DNA from: Comamonadaceae bacterium OS-4
GTDB taxonomy: Bacteria; Pseudomonadota; Gammaproteobacteria; Burkholderiales; Burkholderiaceae_C
NCBI GenBank assembly: GCA_027924025.1
Contig: AP026970.1
Coordinates: forward strand, 2,440,501 to 2,504,500
Direction of reading: 5' to 3'
Length of the DNA stretch: 64,000 nucleotides
The notes beneath the pieces are model-generated. The model made no database searches. It had not been told where the DNA came from and saw only the letters and a list, made by a program, of their open reading frames with translations. Shown one piece after another: positions 42,891 to 51,153 of this stretch (position 1 is the first letter of the stretch; each line of letters begins with the position of its first letter). The position numbers and the translations under genes are program-made.

Positions 42891-44191
42891 CATCCATTTT
42901 GTTGATTGAAGACGACGCCATCATGGGCGAGTCGCTCCTGCAGCGCTTTGAGCTTGAGGGAATGCGCGTAACCTGGTGTCGAAGGCTGGCTGAGGCAACC
43001 TCGGCACTGGAAATGCTCCCAAGTGCTGTTATCAGCGACGTGCGCCTTCCAGATGGGCTCGCCACGGAGTGGTTTCTTGAACTGCCGGGCAGCATGCGGG
43101 CATTGCCCTGGTTCTTCCTCACCGGCTATGGAAGCGTTAACGATGCTGTGAATGCTATGCGCGCAGGGGCCAGGGAGTACCTCACAAAGCCCTTTGATAT
43201 CGAAAACCTGGTGACTCTTGTTCACGACGCGGTTGCCGTAACTGTCACCAAGGACGACACCGCTGTCCTGGGTATCTCTGCCGCAATGCGCCGGGTAGAG
43301 AGCCTGGTGCACAAGGTCGCAAACCAAAAGGCGTCTGTTCTGCTTTCAGGAGAGTCTGGAGTCGGTAAAGAGGTCGCTGCACAGATGATTCATGGACTGG
43401 ACCCGCGCAGTGAAAAGGGCGAATTCATTGCGGTCAACTGCGCAGCAATTCCCGAGACCATGCTGGAAGCAGAGTTCTTTGGCTATGAGAAAGGTTCATT
43501 CTCGGGTGCAGTCCGGGCCCATAAGGGCTACCTCGAGCGAGCGAACAAAGGAACTTTGTTTTTGGACGAGGTCGGTGAGTTGCCCCCAAGCATGCAAGCC
43601 AAGCTCCTGAGGGCGCTGCAGGAGAAATGCTTCTTTCGCATTGGTTCGGAGAAGACAACCCAAAGCGACTTCAGGATATTGGCCGCGACAAACCGCGACC
43701 TCTATGCGGAGATGAATGCCGGCAAATTCAGGGAGGACCTCTTTTACCGCCTTGCGGTCATCAAGATTGAACTGCCTCCCTTGCGTGAGCGTCCGGAAGA
43801 CATTCGCTGGCTGACGGAGAAGCTGCTTGCCCAAATGGTTCTCGAACAAGGACGTCCTATCGCGATGTCCGAGGCATTCTTGTTAAACGTGATGTCGCGT
43901 CAGTGGAGGGGCAACGTGCGCGAGCTGCGGTCCTATCTTGAAGAGGCCGTTGTTCTCAGCGAGGCGGGAATCTTGGACACCCCGTCAGAGCCCAGCAGAG
44001 ATTTGCCGACAGCAAACGTCAGCTCTGTGAACATAGCCCCTCTTCAAAGTGTCGTGGAGGTAGCGGAAAGGTCTCACATCCAGAGGGCGCTGGACCACTG
44101 CGAAGGCAGCGTCGGAAAAACCGCCGAAGTCCTGGGCATCAGTCGGAAGACTCTCTGGGAAAAAATGAAGCGACTTTCACTCTCCGTCTAA
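42887..44191 (+). CDS. aioR: AioR sigma-54-dependent response regulator
   Basis: 434 aa: receiver with phospho-Asp in VISDVRLPDG, AAA+ domain with Walker A GESGVGKE and Walker B GTLFLDEVGELP, and a C-terminal Fis-type HTH (GSVGKTAEVLGISRKTLWEKMKRL). The sigma-54-contacting loop, normally GAFTGA, reads GSFSGA here, whereas NtrC in this window has GAFTGA. It activates the aioBA promoter at 40451-40466. Confidence 0.93.
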   Translation: MTSILLIEDDAIMGESLLQRFELEGMRVTWCRRLAEATSALEMLPSAVISDVRLPDGLATEWFLELPGSMRALPWFFLTGYGSVNDAVNAMRAGAREYLTKPFDIENLVTLVHDAVAVTVTKDDTAVLGISAAMRRVESLVHKVANQKASVLLSGESGVGKEVAAQMIHGLDPRSEKGEFIAVNCAAIPETMLEAEFFGYEKGSFSGAVRAHKGYLERANKGTLFLDEVGELPPSMQAKLLRALQEKCFFRIGSEKTTQSDFRILAATNRDLYAEMNAGKFREDLFYRLAVIKIELPPLRERPEDIRWLTEKLLAQMVLEQGRPIAMSEAFLLNVMSRQWRGNVRELRSYLEEAVVLSEAGILDTPSEPSRDLPTANVSSVNIAPLQSVVEVAERSHIQRALDHCEGSVGKTAEVLGISRKTLWEKMKRLSLSV

Positions 44192-44213
44192 GCGATAGAG
44201 CTTGAAAATCAAA

Positions 44214-44251
44214 AAGACCATCAAAGAGCCTTTGGGCTCCTTGATGGTCTT
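44214..44251. terminator. Bidirectional terminator between aioR and phoX
   Basis: A 17-bp stem with one mismatch (AAGACCATCAAAGAGCC / GGCTCCTTGATGGTCTT), loop TTTG, followed by T- or A-rich tracts on either side. It separates two convergent genes. Confidence 0.85.
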
Positions 44252-44273
44252 CGTGGGTTGAGCGAAGTTTGCT

Positions 44274-46472
44274 CTAGCTGCCAATAACGCCGCCATCTTT
44301 CTTGGTGATGACGATGGTCGCTGAGCGTGGACGATTGCCAACACCATAACCTGCATTGGTTGGCCATTGGCTGGTGAACTTGGAAGGGTTACCAATGTCA
44401 GCCATCTTGGTGCCTTCACCTGGATGTTGGATGTTGATGAACATAGCCTTGCCATCCGGTGTCTCTGCCCAGCCGGTAATTTCGCAGTCCCGTGGTCCCA
44501 CGAAGAATCGCTTCAATGTCGCCTCTGTTGGCTCCTTGCCAACGAGGGTTGAAACATCCTTTGACGAACCATCTTCGCGCAAGTTGTTGACTGTCTTTTT
44601 GACGCCGTCTCCAACCCGACCAGGAATCGCGGCAAGCATCATGCAATTCGTCTCGTCCGTGTATGCGCCGTCATCCGTCTGAATCCAGCAGATTCCGGTT
44701 GTAGGACTGAACACCAAACCGTCAGGCGAAGACATGTCGTTGGCATCAGTCAAATTCGACAGATTGATATTCGAATCGCCTGAGTTGGCTTCTCCAGCAA
44801 AGACGTAGACGTCCCACTTGAATTCGTTGTCGGTAGGCTTACCTTCGCCCATTCGAATGATGTGTCCATTGACATTGCCTGTCTGTGACTTGCCAGCCCG
44901 CAGGTCCAAATAGGAGCGGGGATTTGCTGCGTCGGTGTTGTCCGGTGTGCGAGTGCTGTTGTTGGTCAATGTTATGTAGACCTCGCCATTTTTGGGATTT
45001 ACGCCACCCCACTCAGGCCGGTCCATTTTGGTGGCGCCCACCGTATCAGCTGCGATACGTGTGTAGACCACGATATCGGCATCAGTCTTGAATTCAAAGG
45101 CCTTGCTGTTTCCAATCACCGGATTGGACAGAGACAGCTCCAGCCATTCACCAGCTCCGTTTTCTAGGAAACGGGCTGCGTAGAGTTTGCCCTTGTTCAA
45201 GTATTTGTCACCAATAGCGAGCTTGTCAGAGGCTCGTGCGTCCCTCGGGTCCCATTTGGCATCGGACACATATTTGTAGATGTACTCATTGCGAGCGTCG
45301 TCGCCCATATAGGCAACTACAGGCTGGCCAGGAGTGGTCTTGGCAAAGCTCACGCTTTCATGGGCGAACCGGCCCAGTGCCGAGCGCTTACGCAGATGCA
45401 GGCTAGGGTTGTAAGCATCCATCTCCACGACGTAACCGTAGGTATTCATCTCATTGCGATAGTCGTCCGAAGCAGACGCTCCCAGTGCTCCGTTATTCCA
45501 ACGAACGTACTTGTCATCGGAGGATGCGCTTTCCCAGCCATGGCGGCTGGCGACACCGGCTTTGCGACCATAGCGGTTCAGTCCAGCAACTTCCTTGCTG
45601 TCTTTGCCGCGGCGTTGGTCATCTTGGGCATCACGAAAGAAGTAGCCATTCCAGTTCTCTTCACCGGATACAAAGGTTCCCCAAGGGGTCTTCCCGGTAC
45701 CGCAGTTGTTCACCGTGCCGCGAGTGACCTTGCCGTCTTTGCTGTACTTGGTAGTTGCAAGACTGCTGCCACGCAATGGGCCGTGCAGCTCGACTTCGGT
45801 ATTTACGGTAACGCGGCGATTGAATTTCGATGCCTTTTTGTAGGACCACTTGCCATGCTGCGCCTCAACTTCCACGACAGAGATGCCATGGATTGCGAGT
45901 TCTTTGTCGACTTCAGCGACCGGACGAGGCAGAGTTGCGGTTCCACCATTGGCGTGGATGAAGAATGAAGTCAACTTCTCATCGGTTGTAGCCTCATGGT
46001 TGATGGCTAGCAAACCGCGGCTTGTGTACGTGTTACTGGGACGCCCCGCCGCACTGAGTCCAAACCACTCCATACCGTCATGGTGGTCGCCCGCACGGCG
46101 ATGAAAGTCTGTGTCGGTGCCGTCGTTCTTGAATGCTGGCGTTTGCGCGTCCAGTGGGTCACCCAAGGCGTAAATGATTTGGTATTCATACCCTTCGGCG
46201 ATGCTGATTCTGTCCGCCAAGCTCTTGGCCACAGCACCGAATCCCAACGTACTCAGATAGCCAGGCATAGCGGCGACGTGAGTAGCACCAGGATTGGCAG
46301 CATGGGTCAGTCCGGGTACACCCATCATGCCCAGCCCGGTTGCGCCCACCGCTCCGCGCAGCATCCCCCGGCGGCTCAAGCGCGCAGATAGCACCTGCTC
46401 AAACTCTGGATTCTTGCTTTCGTTATTGATTTCCGCGTCAATCAGTGCGCTGGTACGGGGTTCTTTCGACAT
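44274..46472 (-). CDS. phoX: PhoX-family alkaline phosphatase
   Basis: A 732-aa Tat-exported phosphatase (signal SRRGMLRGAVGATGLGMMGV near residue 33). Family blocks: LAINHEATTDE, NNCGTGKTPWGTFVSGEENWNGYF, MDRPEWGGVNPKNGEVY, SPDGLVFSPTTGICWIQTDDGAYTDE. PhoX releases phosphate from organic esters using Ca/Fe. On an arsenic element it may offset phosphate limitation caused by arsenate. A Pho box lies upstream (46523-46540). Confidence 0.92.
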   Translation of the reverse strand: MSKEPRTSALIDAEINNESKNPEFEQVLSARLSRRGMLRGAVGATGLGMMGVPGLTHAANPGATHVAAMPGYLSTLGFGAVAKSLADRISIAEGYEYQIIYALGDPLDAQTPAFKNDGTDTDFHRRAGDHHDGMEWFGLSAAGRPSNTYTSRGLLAINHEATTDEKLTSFFIHANGGTATLPRPVAEVDKELAIHGISVVEVEAQHGKWSYKKASKFNRRVTVNTEVELHGPLRGSSLATTKYSKDGKVTRGTVNNCGTGKTPWGTFVSGEENWNGYFFRDAQDDQRRGKDSKEVAGLNRYGRKAGVASRHGWESASSDDKYVRWNNGALGASASDDYRNEMNTYGYVVEMDAYNPSLHLRKRSALGRFAHESVSFAKTTPGQPVVAYMGDDARNEYIYKYVSDAKWDPRDARASDKLAIGDKYLNKGKLYAARFLENGAGEWLELSLSNPVIGNSKAFEFKTDADIVVYTRIAADTVGATKMDRPEWGGVNPKNGEVYITLTNNSTRTPDNTDAANPRSYLDLRAGKSQTGNVNGHIIRMGEGKPTDNEFKWDVYVFAGEANSGDSNINLSNLTDANDMSSPDGLVFSPTTGICWIQTDDGAYTDETNCMMLAAIPGRVGDGVKKTVNNLREDGSSKDVSTLVGKEPTEATLKRFFVGPRDCEITGWAETPDGKAMFINIQHPGEGTKMADIGNPSKFTSQWPTNAGYGVGNRPRSATIVITKKDGGVIGS

Positions 46473-46522
46473 GCATTACCTCAATGGTTGTTGAAACATT
46501 GAATTGAGTATTGCGTGCTGAT

Positions 46523-46540
46523 GTGAAAACTTCGTGACAG
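46523..46540 (-). promoter_or_regulatory. Pho box upstream of phoX
   Basis: The minus strand reads CTGTCAC-GAAG-TTTTCAC, two 7-bp half sites with 11-bp spacing, 51 bp before the phoX start; the first half site equals the PhoB consensus. The rest of 46541-46754 shows no gene. Confidence 0.65.
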
Positions 46541-46754
46541 GAGACTCGTCGAACTCACGCCCAATGGAATCGAACAGTCTTGCGGTGAAGGCAACTTGCA
46601 AAGACAACAAATTGCAATGCGAGACACGTCACTGCCGAATTCAGCAATGGGTCACGTGAAAACGATGGCCCACCTCAGAGAGTGACATTGGGCAGTGGCA
46701 GGCCCTACCTACGTCGGACCTATTGGAGGCGGTAAACGGCCTACTAAACGAAGG

Positions 46755-48530
46755 TCAATGCGTCCGCTGTACAAGTCTGCTCAGCTCTTGAATGCCGACC
46801 GGTGGCTTTGCAAGCCATTGCAATGCGAATGTCTTCTTAGCCAGTTGCTCAGAGACGCGTACAACTTGTTTGGCTTCGCCGGCAATGCGCGCCATCAACA
46901 GTGGGTCCCTAGTTCCTGTCGCCAATATGCTCTTGTTGATGACCCAAGCAAACGGCTCAATCTTTGCCCTACGCAGGTCTTCCTGCAACGCCTCTGCCTG
47001 AAGAACAGGAGTGGCCTCGGGAAGCGTTACAAGAATGATTTTTGTGTACTCAGGGTCCTGTAGACGCATCAAGGGAGTGATGAAGCGCGCGGAACCTCGT
47101 CCTTCAAATTCACGGGTCATTTGCCGGTGATAGGCGCCCGTTGCATCCATGAGCAGCATGGAGTGCCCAGTGGGTGCGGTATCAAGGACTACAAATGCGC
47201 TACGAGCCTCGCTTACGACATGCGAAAACGCATGAAACACTGCCACCTCTTCTGTGCAGGGCGAGCGTAAATCCTCCAGCATCAGGGCCTGCTCTTGCTC
47301 ATCAAGCCCAGCACCCTTTGTCGCCATGATTTTGTCGATATAGCGGCGAGTTTCCTCAACAGGGTCGATGCGGTCTACACGGAGACCATCCACAGCGCCG
47401 TCTAAGGTCAAGGCAAGGTGTGAAGCCGGGTCTGTGGTGCTGAGATGAACAGACTTTCCACGCTGAACTAGGCCCAAGGCGAGCGCTGCAGCGATAGTCG
47501 TCTTTCCAACCCCACCTTTACCCATCACCATGATGAGGCCGTGCTCCGATTTGGCAAGCTCATCGGCCAGTGCATCTAACCCCATGCCACTCTTCATCGT
47601 TGGCAGTTGCTCCGAACGGCCGCCGGGCAGTGGCTGAACCCCGGATTGAAGAAGTGCGCGCAGAGCGGGTAACCCAACCGTGTCGAATGCACGCAGGGGT
47701 ATTTGGTCTTGCCGAAGCTCACGAATATTCAACGGCATATCTTGAATGCATTTCTGACCCATTGACTCCATGGCAATTGCGACTGTGTCTTGCCCATCAG
47801 TCGCTTTGAATACACCATTGACTAGCAGCCATTGGTTGCTCAGACCCATTGTTTTGAGTTCGTCGGATGTGCGGGATGCTTCAGCAATTGCGCTGCTTTC
47901 TGGACGCGTAACCAAGGCAACCGTAGTGAGTGCAGGGTTTGACAGTGCGTCCAGAGCTGCCTTGAACCGAAGTTCCTGCATCTTGAGTCCAGAGTGCGGC
48001 CCCAAGCACGATGCTCCGCGGTCATTGCCAGCCAGGAAACCCGTCCACGCCTTTGGCAGGCTTAGGAGCCGCAGCGTATGGCCCGTCGGGGCCGTATCAA
48101 AAATTACGTGGTCAAAGTCTTTGCTCTCATCTGCCAGCAACGAGGAGAACTCGTCAAAAGAAGCAATCTCTGTAGTGCATGCCCCCGAGAGTTGCTCCTT
48201 CACAGTAGAGACCTCTGTTTCGGTCGACTCCGCGCTCATCTGATGAATCACGCGTTGTCTATAAGCCTCCGCAGCGGCATCCGGGTCAATATTTAACACT
48301 GACAGGCCTGGTGCCCCTGGAACGGGTGTTGGGAGATTGCTTAGGTTAACGCCGAGCATCTCATCGAGATTCGATGCTGAGTCAGTACTGACCAGAAGAA
48401 CCTTCTTGCCTCCATCAGCGAGCTGCAGGGATACAGCTGTGGACAAAGACGTTTTGCCAACCCCGCCCTTGCCAGTGAAGAAGATATACCTTGTCGGGTG
48501 ACTCAGCAGTTTTAGTGTTTCCGGCTTCAT
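46755..48530 (-). CDS. arsA: ArsA arsenical pump-driving ATPase
   Basis: 591 aa with two homologous ATPase halves: P-loops FTGKGGVGKTSLS near residue 18 and VMGKGGVGKTTIA near 335, each followed by DTAPTGHT/DTAPTGHS. ArsA energises the ArsB channel for As(III) export. Neither arsB, acr3 nor arsD is in the window, so this copy must use a pump elsewhere or work otherwise. It is alone on its strand near the right end of the element. Confidence 0.94.
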   Translation of the reverse strand: MKPETLKLLSHPTRYIFFTGKGGVGKTSLSTAVSLQLADGGKKVLLVSTDSASNLDEMLGVNLSNLPTPVPGAPGLSVLNIDPDAAAEAYRQRVIHQMSAESTETEVSTVKEQLSGACTTEIASFDEFSSLLADESKDFDHVIFDTAPTGHTLRLLSLPKAWTGFLAGNDRGASCLGPHSGLKMQELRFKAALDALSNPALTTVALVTRPESSAIAEASRTSDELKTMGLSNQWLLVNGVFKATDGQDTVAIAMESMGQKCIQDMPLNIRELRQDQIPLRAFDTVGLPALRALLQSGVQPLPGGRSEQLPTMKSGMGLDALADELAKSEHGLIMVMGKGGVGKTTIAAALALGLVQRGKSVHLSTTDPASHLALTLDGAVDGLRVDRIDPVEETRRYIDKIMATKGAGLDEQEQALMLEDLRSPCTEEVAVFHAFSHVVSEARSAFVVLDTAPTGHSMLLMDATGAYHRQMTREFEGRGSARFITPLMRLQDPEYTKIILVTLPEATPVLQAEALQEDLRRAKIEPFAWVINKSILATGTRDPLLMARIAGEAKQVVRVSEQLAKKTFALQWLAKPPVGIQELSRLVQRTH

Positions 48531-48861
48531 GGCAAATTCCAGTTGTCAGGGCGAAGTCGCACTTCTCTTATACGCCCATGGAATCAGACATGTCCTGACG
48601 CAGGTTAACTGGCAGACAATTGCGCTTTGGCTGTTAGACCAATAGCCGCAAGGCGACCGACAGCTGCAATGCTCAAAACGAACCGGCTTCTGAGCAAATG
48701 CTTGACTAAAATGCAGTGAAATCAGTCGTTGAGTTATCCACAGGTGCTCCGTCCCCCCCTGCACCCCCCCTGATTTATACAAAATTGAAAATGTCCAATA
48801 CAAAAACCGAATTCAAGTCAATAAAGACAATGTATTGGACAAAATACAGTCGCTTAAACTT
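48531..48861. other. Right terminal region of the element
   Basis: No gene. A perfect DnaA-box-like TTATCCACA lies at 48734-48742, then C-rich runs (48751-48770), then the subterminal inverted repeat and the junction core CTT at 48859-48861. An ATG at 48791 opens a frame that happens to read through the junction into the thyA remnant. Confidence 0.7.
48792..48841. repeat. Subterminal inverted repeat at right end of element
   Basis: TGTCCAATACA (48792-48802) and its exact reverse complement TGTATTGGACA (48831-48841) flank 28 bp and end 17 bp before the junction core. This placement suggests recombinase binding at the right end. The 28-bp interior also holds GAATTCAAGTC, similar to part of the left-end repeats. 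Confidence 0.65.
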
Positions 48862-49144
48862 CCTGGGCGTGCCGTTCAACATTGCCAGCTACGCCCTGCT
48901 CACCCACATGGTGGCGCAGCAGTGCGATCTGGAGGTGGGCGACTTTATCTGGACCGGTGGCGACTGCCACATCTACAGCAACCACCGCGAGCAGGTGGAA
49001 CTGCAGCTGAGCCGCGCGCCGATGGCCTACCCCACATTGCATATCAAGCGCAAGCCCGAGAGCATCTTCGACTACCAGTTTGAAGACTTTGAGGTCGAGG
49101 GCTACGAGTGCCACCCCGCCATCAAGGCACCGGTCGCGGTGTGA
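48860..49144 (+). pseudogene. thyA: Thymidylate synthase, 3' fragment
   Basis: The C-terminal third of chromosomal ThyA starts at FLGVPFN and contains the folate/dUMP blocks [16 protein letters not shown] and the C-terminal KAPVAV. It lacks the catalytic cysteine, which is in the 5' fragment at 95-661. A frame from ATG 48791 in the element continues into it without a stop, so a short chimeric peptide could be made but cannot be an enzyme. Followed with 1-bp overlap by folA. Confidence 0.95.
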
Positions 49145-49662
49145 TGGCAGGCACCATGAGCGCCACCGCCACACTCCCCCGCCTTCACCTGATTTACGCC
49201 CGCGCGGCCAACGGCGTGATCGGCGCGGGCGGCACCCTGCCCTGGCATTTGCCTGAGGACCTGGCACACTTCAAGCGGACCACGCTGGGCTGCCCGGTCA
49301 TCATGGGCCGCAAGACTTGGGACTCTCTACCCCCGAAGTTCCGCCCCCTGCCTGGCCGTGCCAACATCGTGGTCACCCGCCAGCCGGATTGGAGTGAAAC
49401 TGGCGCTCAGCGGGCATCCGAACTGCGCGAGGCGCTACAAATTTGTGAGCAATCTGCAGATGTCTGGGTGATTGGCGGCGCGCAGCTCTACGCCCTGGCG
49501 GAGCCTGTGGCGCACACGGCAGTGGTCACCGAGATTGAGAAAGACTTTGAAGGCGACGCCTTCGCCCCCACCTTGGGCGCAGCGTGGCAAGAGACTGCCC
49601 GCGAACGCCATGTGGCAGCCAACGGGCTGCCTTTCAGTTTTGTGACCTACACACGCAATTAA
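49144..49662 (+). CDS. folA: Dihydrofolate reductase
   Basis: About 172 aa from ATG 49144, which overlaps the thyA stop (TGATG). DHFR motifs: GVIGAGGTLPWHLPEDLAHFK, GCPVIMGRKTWDSLP, VWVIGGAQLYALA. Regenerates THF from the DHF produced by ThyA, so the native operon is thyA-folA. The insertion now separates folA from its original promoter; expression must come from the element's right end or a local promoter. Confidence 0.95.
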   Translation: MAGTMSATATLPRLHLIYARAANGVIGAGGTLPWHLPEDLAHFKRTTLGCPVIMGRKTWDSLPPKFRPLPGRANIVVTRQPDWSETGAQRASELREALQICEQSADVWVIGGAQLYALAEPVAHTAVVTEIEKDFEGDAFAPTLGAAWQETARERHVAANGLPFSFVTYTRN

Positions 49663-49674
49663 GGAGATACGCAC

Positions 49675-50289
49675 ATGTCAGGCGGAGGTTTTCACGTCCA
49701 CGGACCCCACGACCACGAGCTCGAGCACGCCACACAAGGAGGACACGGGGGCGGCCACGGCGGTGAGCACGGAGGCCACAGCGGCGGCATGATCAACCAG
49801 ATCGCCATGTTCACGGCCATCATCGCCACGGTGGGAGCCCTGTTTTCCTACATGGGCGGCGCCACCCAGGCCAACGCAGGCCTCTTCAAAAACAACGCGG
49901 CCATCAAGAAGACCGAAGCCTCCAACCAGTGGAATTTCTTCCAGGCGAAGAGCACCAAACAGTCCCTGGCCGAACTGGCCCGCGACCTGACCGCCAACGC
50001 AGAAGACAAGACCAAGTACCAGGCCAAGATCGACCGCTACGAAAGCGAAAAAGCGGACATCAAAACCAAGGCCGATGCCCTGGAAGCCGAGGCCACAGAG
50101 TGGAACCACCAAAGCGATGAGCAAATGCACCAGCACCACCGCTGGGCGCAAGCCACCACCGTGCTGCAGGTCGCCATTGCATTGGCCGCCATTGCGCTGC
50201 TGACTAAGAAGAAATGGCTGGAGTGGGCCATGTTCGGGGTGGGCGGCGTGGGTGTTGTCGTGGGCGCACTGGCTGCGCTACATATTTAG
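49675..50289 (+). CDS. DUF4337 membrane protein with His-rich N-terminus
   Basis: 204 aa with RBS AAGGAG at 49661. The first 40 residues are His/Gly-rich (HVHGPHDHELEH, GGHGGGHGGEHGGH), possibly metal-binding. One TM helix lies at about 40-62, a coiled coil at 85-145 and two TM helices at the C-terminus. Matches the DUF4337 family; function unknown. The next 59 bp hold a short ten-codon frame MFGQKTYTRR and a weak CCCGC/GCGGG hairpin. Confidence 0.85.
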   Translation: MSGGGFHVHGPHDHELEHATQGGHGGGHGGEHGGHSGGMINQIAMFTAIIATVGALFSYMGGATQANAGLFKNNAAIKKTEASNQWNFFQAKSTKQSLAELARDLTANAEDKTKYQAKIDRYESEKADIKTKADALEAEATEWNHQSDEQMHQHHRWAQATTVLQVAIALAAIALLTKKKWLEWAMFGVGGVGVVVGALAALHI

Positions 50290-50348
50290 GAGCAGCTCAC
50301 GCATGTTTGGCCAGAAGACCTACACCCGCCGATAAGCGGGCAAGCTTC

Positions 50349-50564
50349 TTATTTTTTGCTGGATTGGTGGCCGATCACGCCACCTGCAGCTGCACCTGCT
50401 GCGGTACCCAGCACACCGCCGCCGATCACGTTGCCTGCGACGCCACCGATCACCGCGCCAACAGCGGTGTTCTTCTCACGGCTAGTCATCCCGGCGCAGC
50501 CGCTCAAAACCAAGAGGGCCAACACCAGTGCGGTGCTACGAAGGGAAGTGGATGTATTTTTCAT
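50349..50564 (-). CDS. Glycine-zipper lipoprotein
   Basis: 71 aa. Signal peptide with lipobox LSGC (Cys22), then a glycine-zipper segment (AVGAVIGGVAGNVIGGGVLG) of the OsmB/SlyB-like type in the outer membrane. Small envelope stress lipoproteins of this form are common. Confidence 0.85.
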   Translation of the reverse strand: MKNTSTSLRSTALVLALLVLSGCAGMTSREKNTAVGAVIGGVAGNVIGGGVLGTAAGAAAGGVIGHQSSKK

Positions 50565-50746
50565 GGAACGACCTTTTTCTGATCAACAAAATGTGATGAT
50601 CGAAGTATCCGCAGGCTTGTGTGCGCTGGGTAGCAGACAGCGCCGCAAAGGCGTGTAGGTACAGTCCTACACACATTCGGGTGGATGGCCCATGGCGAAC
50701 GCGTGCGTTCGCAGGCACACTCCAACCCAACCCCACCACCCACACT

Positions 50747-51148
50747 ATGACCGTGCTCACCACCTATCTCGTCGAAGACAGCCCGGTCATTCAGCAAAGC
50801 CTGATTGCCACGCTGCAAGAACTCACCCCTGTGGCCGTCGTTGGCATGGCCGCGGACGAGCAGGATGCGCTGCAATGGCTGGCGGACCCTGCGCACGAGG
50901 CAGAGCTGGTCATCGTGGATATTTTTTTGCGCAGCGGCTCCGGCGTCGGCGTGCTGCGGGGAGCACAACAAAACAAGCCACCACGGCATATGGTGGTGTT
51001 GAGCAACTACGCCACCCCTGACGTGCGCGCCACCTGCATGGCACTGGGGGCACAGCAAGTATTTGATAAATCAACCGAAATAGACGCGCTGATTCTCTAC
51101 TGCCAAACGCTGGCAGCAAGCGGCATGCAGCCCGCGCCAGCCGCTTGA
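50747..51148 (+). CDS. Single-domain response regulator
   Basis: 133 aa from ATG 50747. A receiver domain only: acidic pair in YLVEDSPVI, phospho-Asp in VIVDIFLRSGSG, Thr/Ser in VVLSNYA and Lys in FDKSTE. There is no output domain. Convergent with a NarL-type regulator; it could modulate the nearby histidine kinase. Confidence 0.85.
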   Translation: MTVLTTYLVEDSPVIQQSLIATLQELTPVAVVGMAADEQDALQWLADPAHEAELVIVDIFLRSGSGVGVLRGAQQNKPPRHMVVLSNYATPDVRATCMALGAQQVFDKSTEIDALILYCQTLAASGMQPAPAA

Positions 51149-51153
51149 TGCGG

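Larger units (their letters stand above)
661..48861. mobile_element. 48-kb integrative element inserted in thyA, carrying replacement thyA, arsenic and defence genes
   Basis: The two halves of thyA join perfectly if this segment is removed: ...QRSADIF at the left and FLGVPFN... at the right. The left junction reads GACATCTT|TTTATTTAAC and the right TTAAACTT|CCTGGGCGTG, so the shared core is at least CTT and possibly CTTYYT (658-663 and 48859-48864). Three tyrosine recombinases plus a small partner sit at the left end reading inward, followed by a complete second thyA. No conjugation, replication or relaxase gene is visible, so the element looks mobilised by recombination only. A remnant of integrase-tail type at 34818 suggests it is composite. 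The exact crossover bases are uncertain by a few nucleotides. Confidence 0.9.

Noticed and set aside
48751..48770. C-rich runs near the right end as a functional motif
   Set aside because: Simple homopolymer runs with no symmetry or known role; possible sequencing-sensitive region only.
661..48861. Integrative conjugative element
   Set aside because: No relaxase, coupling protein, type IV secretion or replication gene was seen in the cargo.
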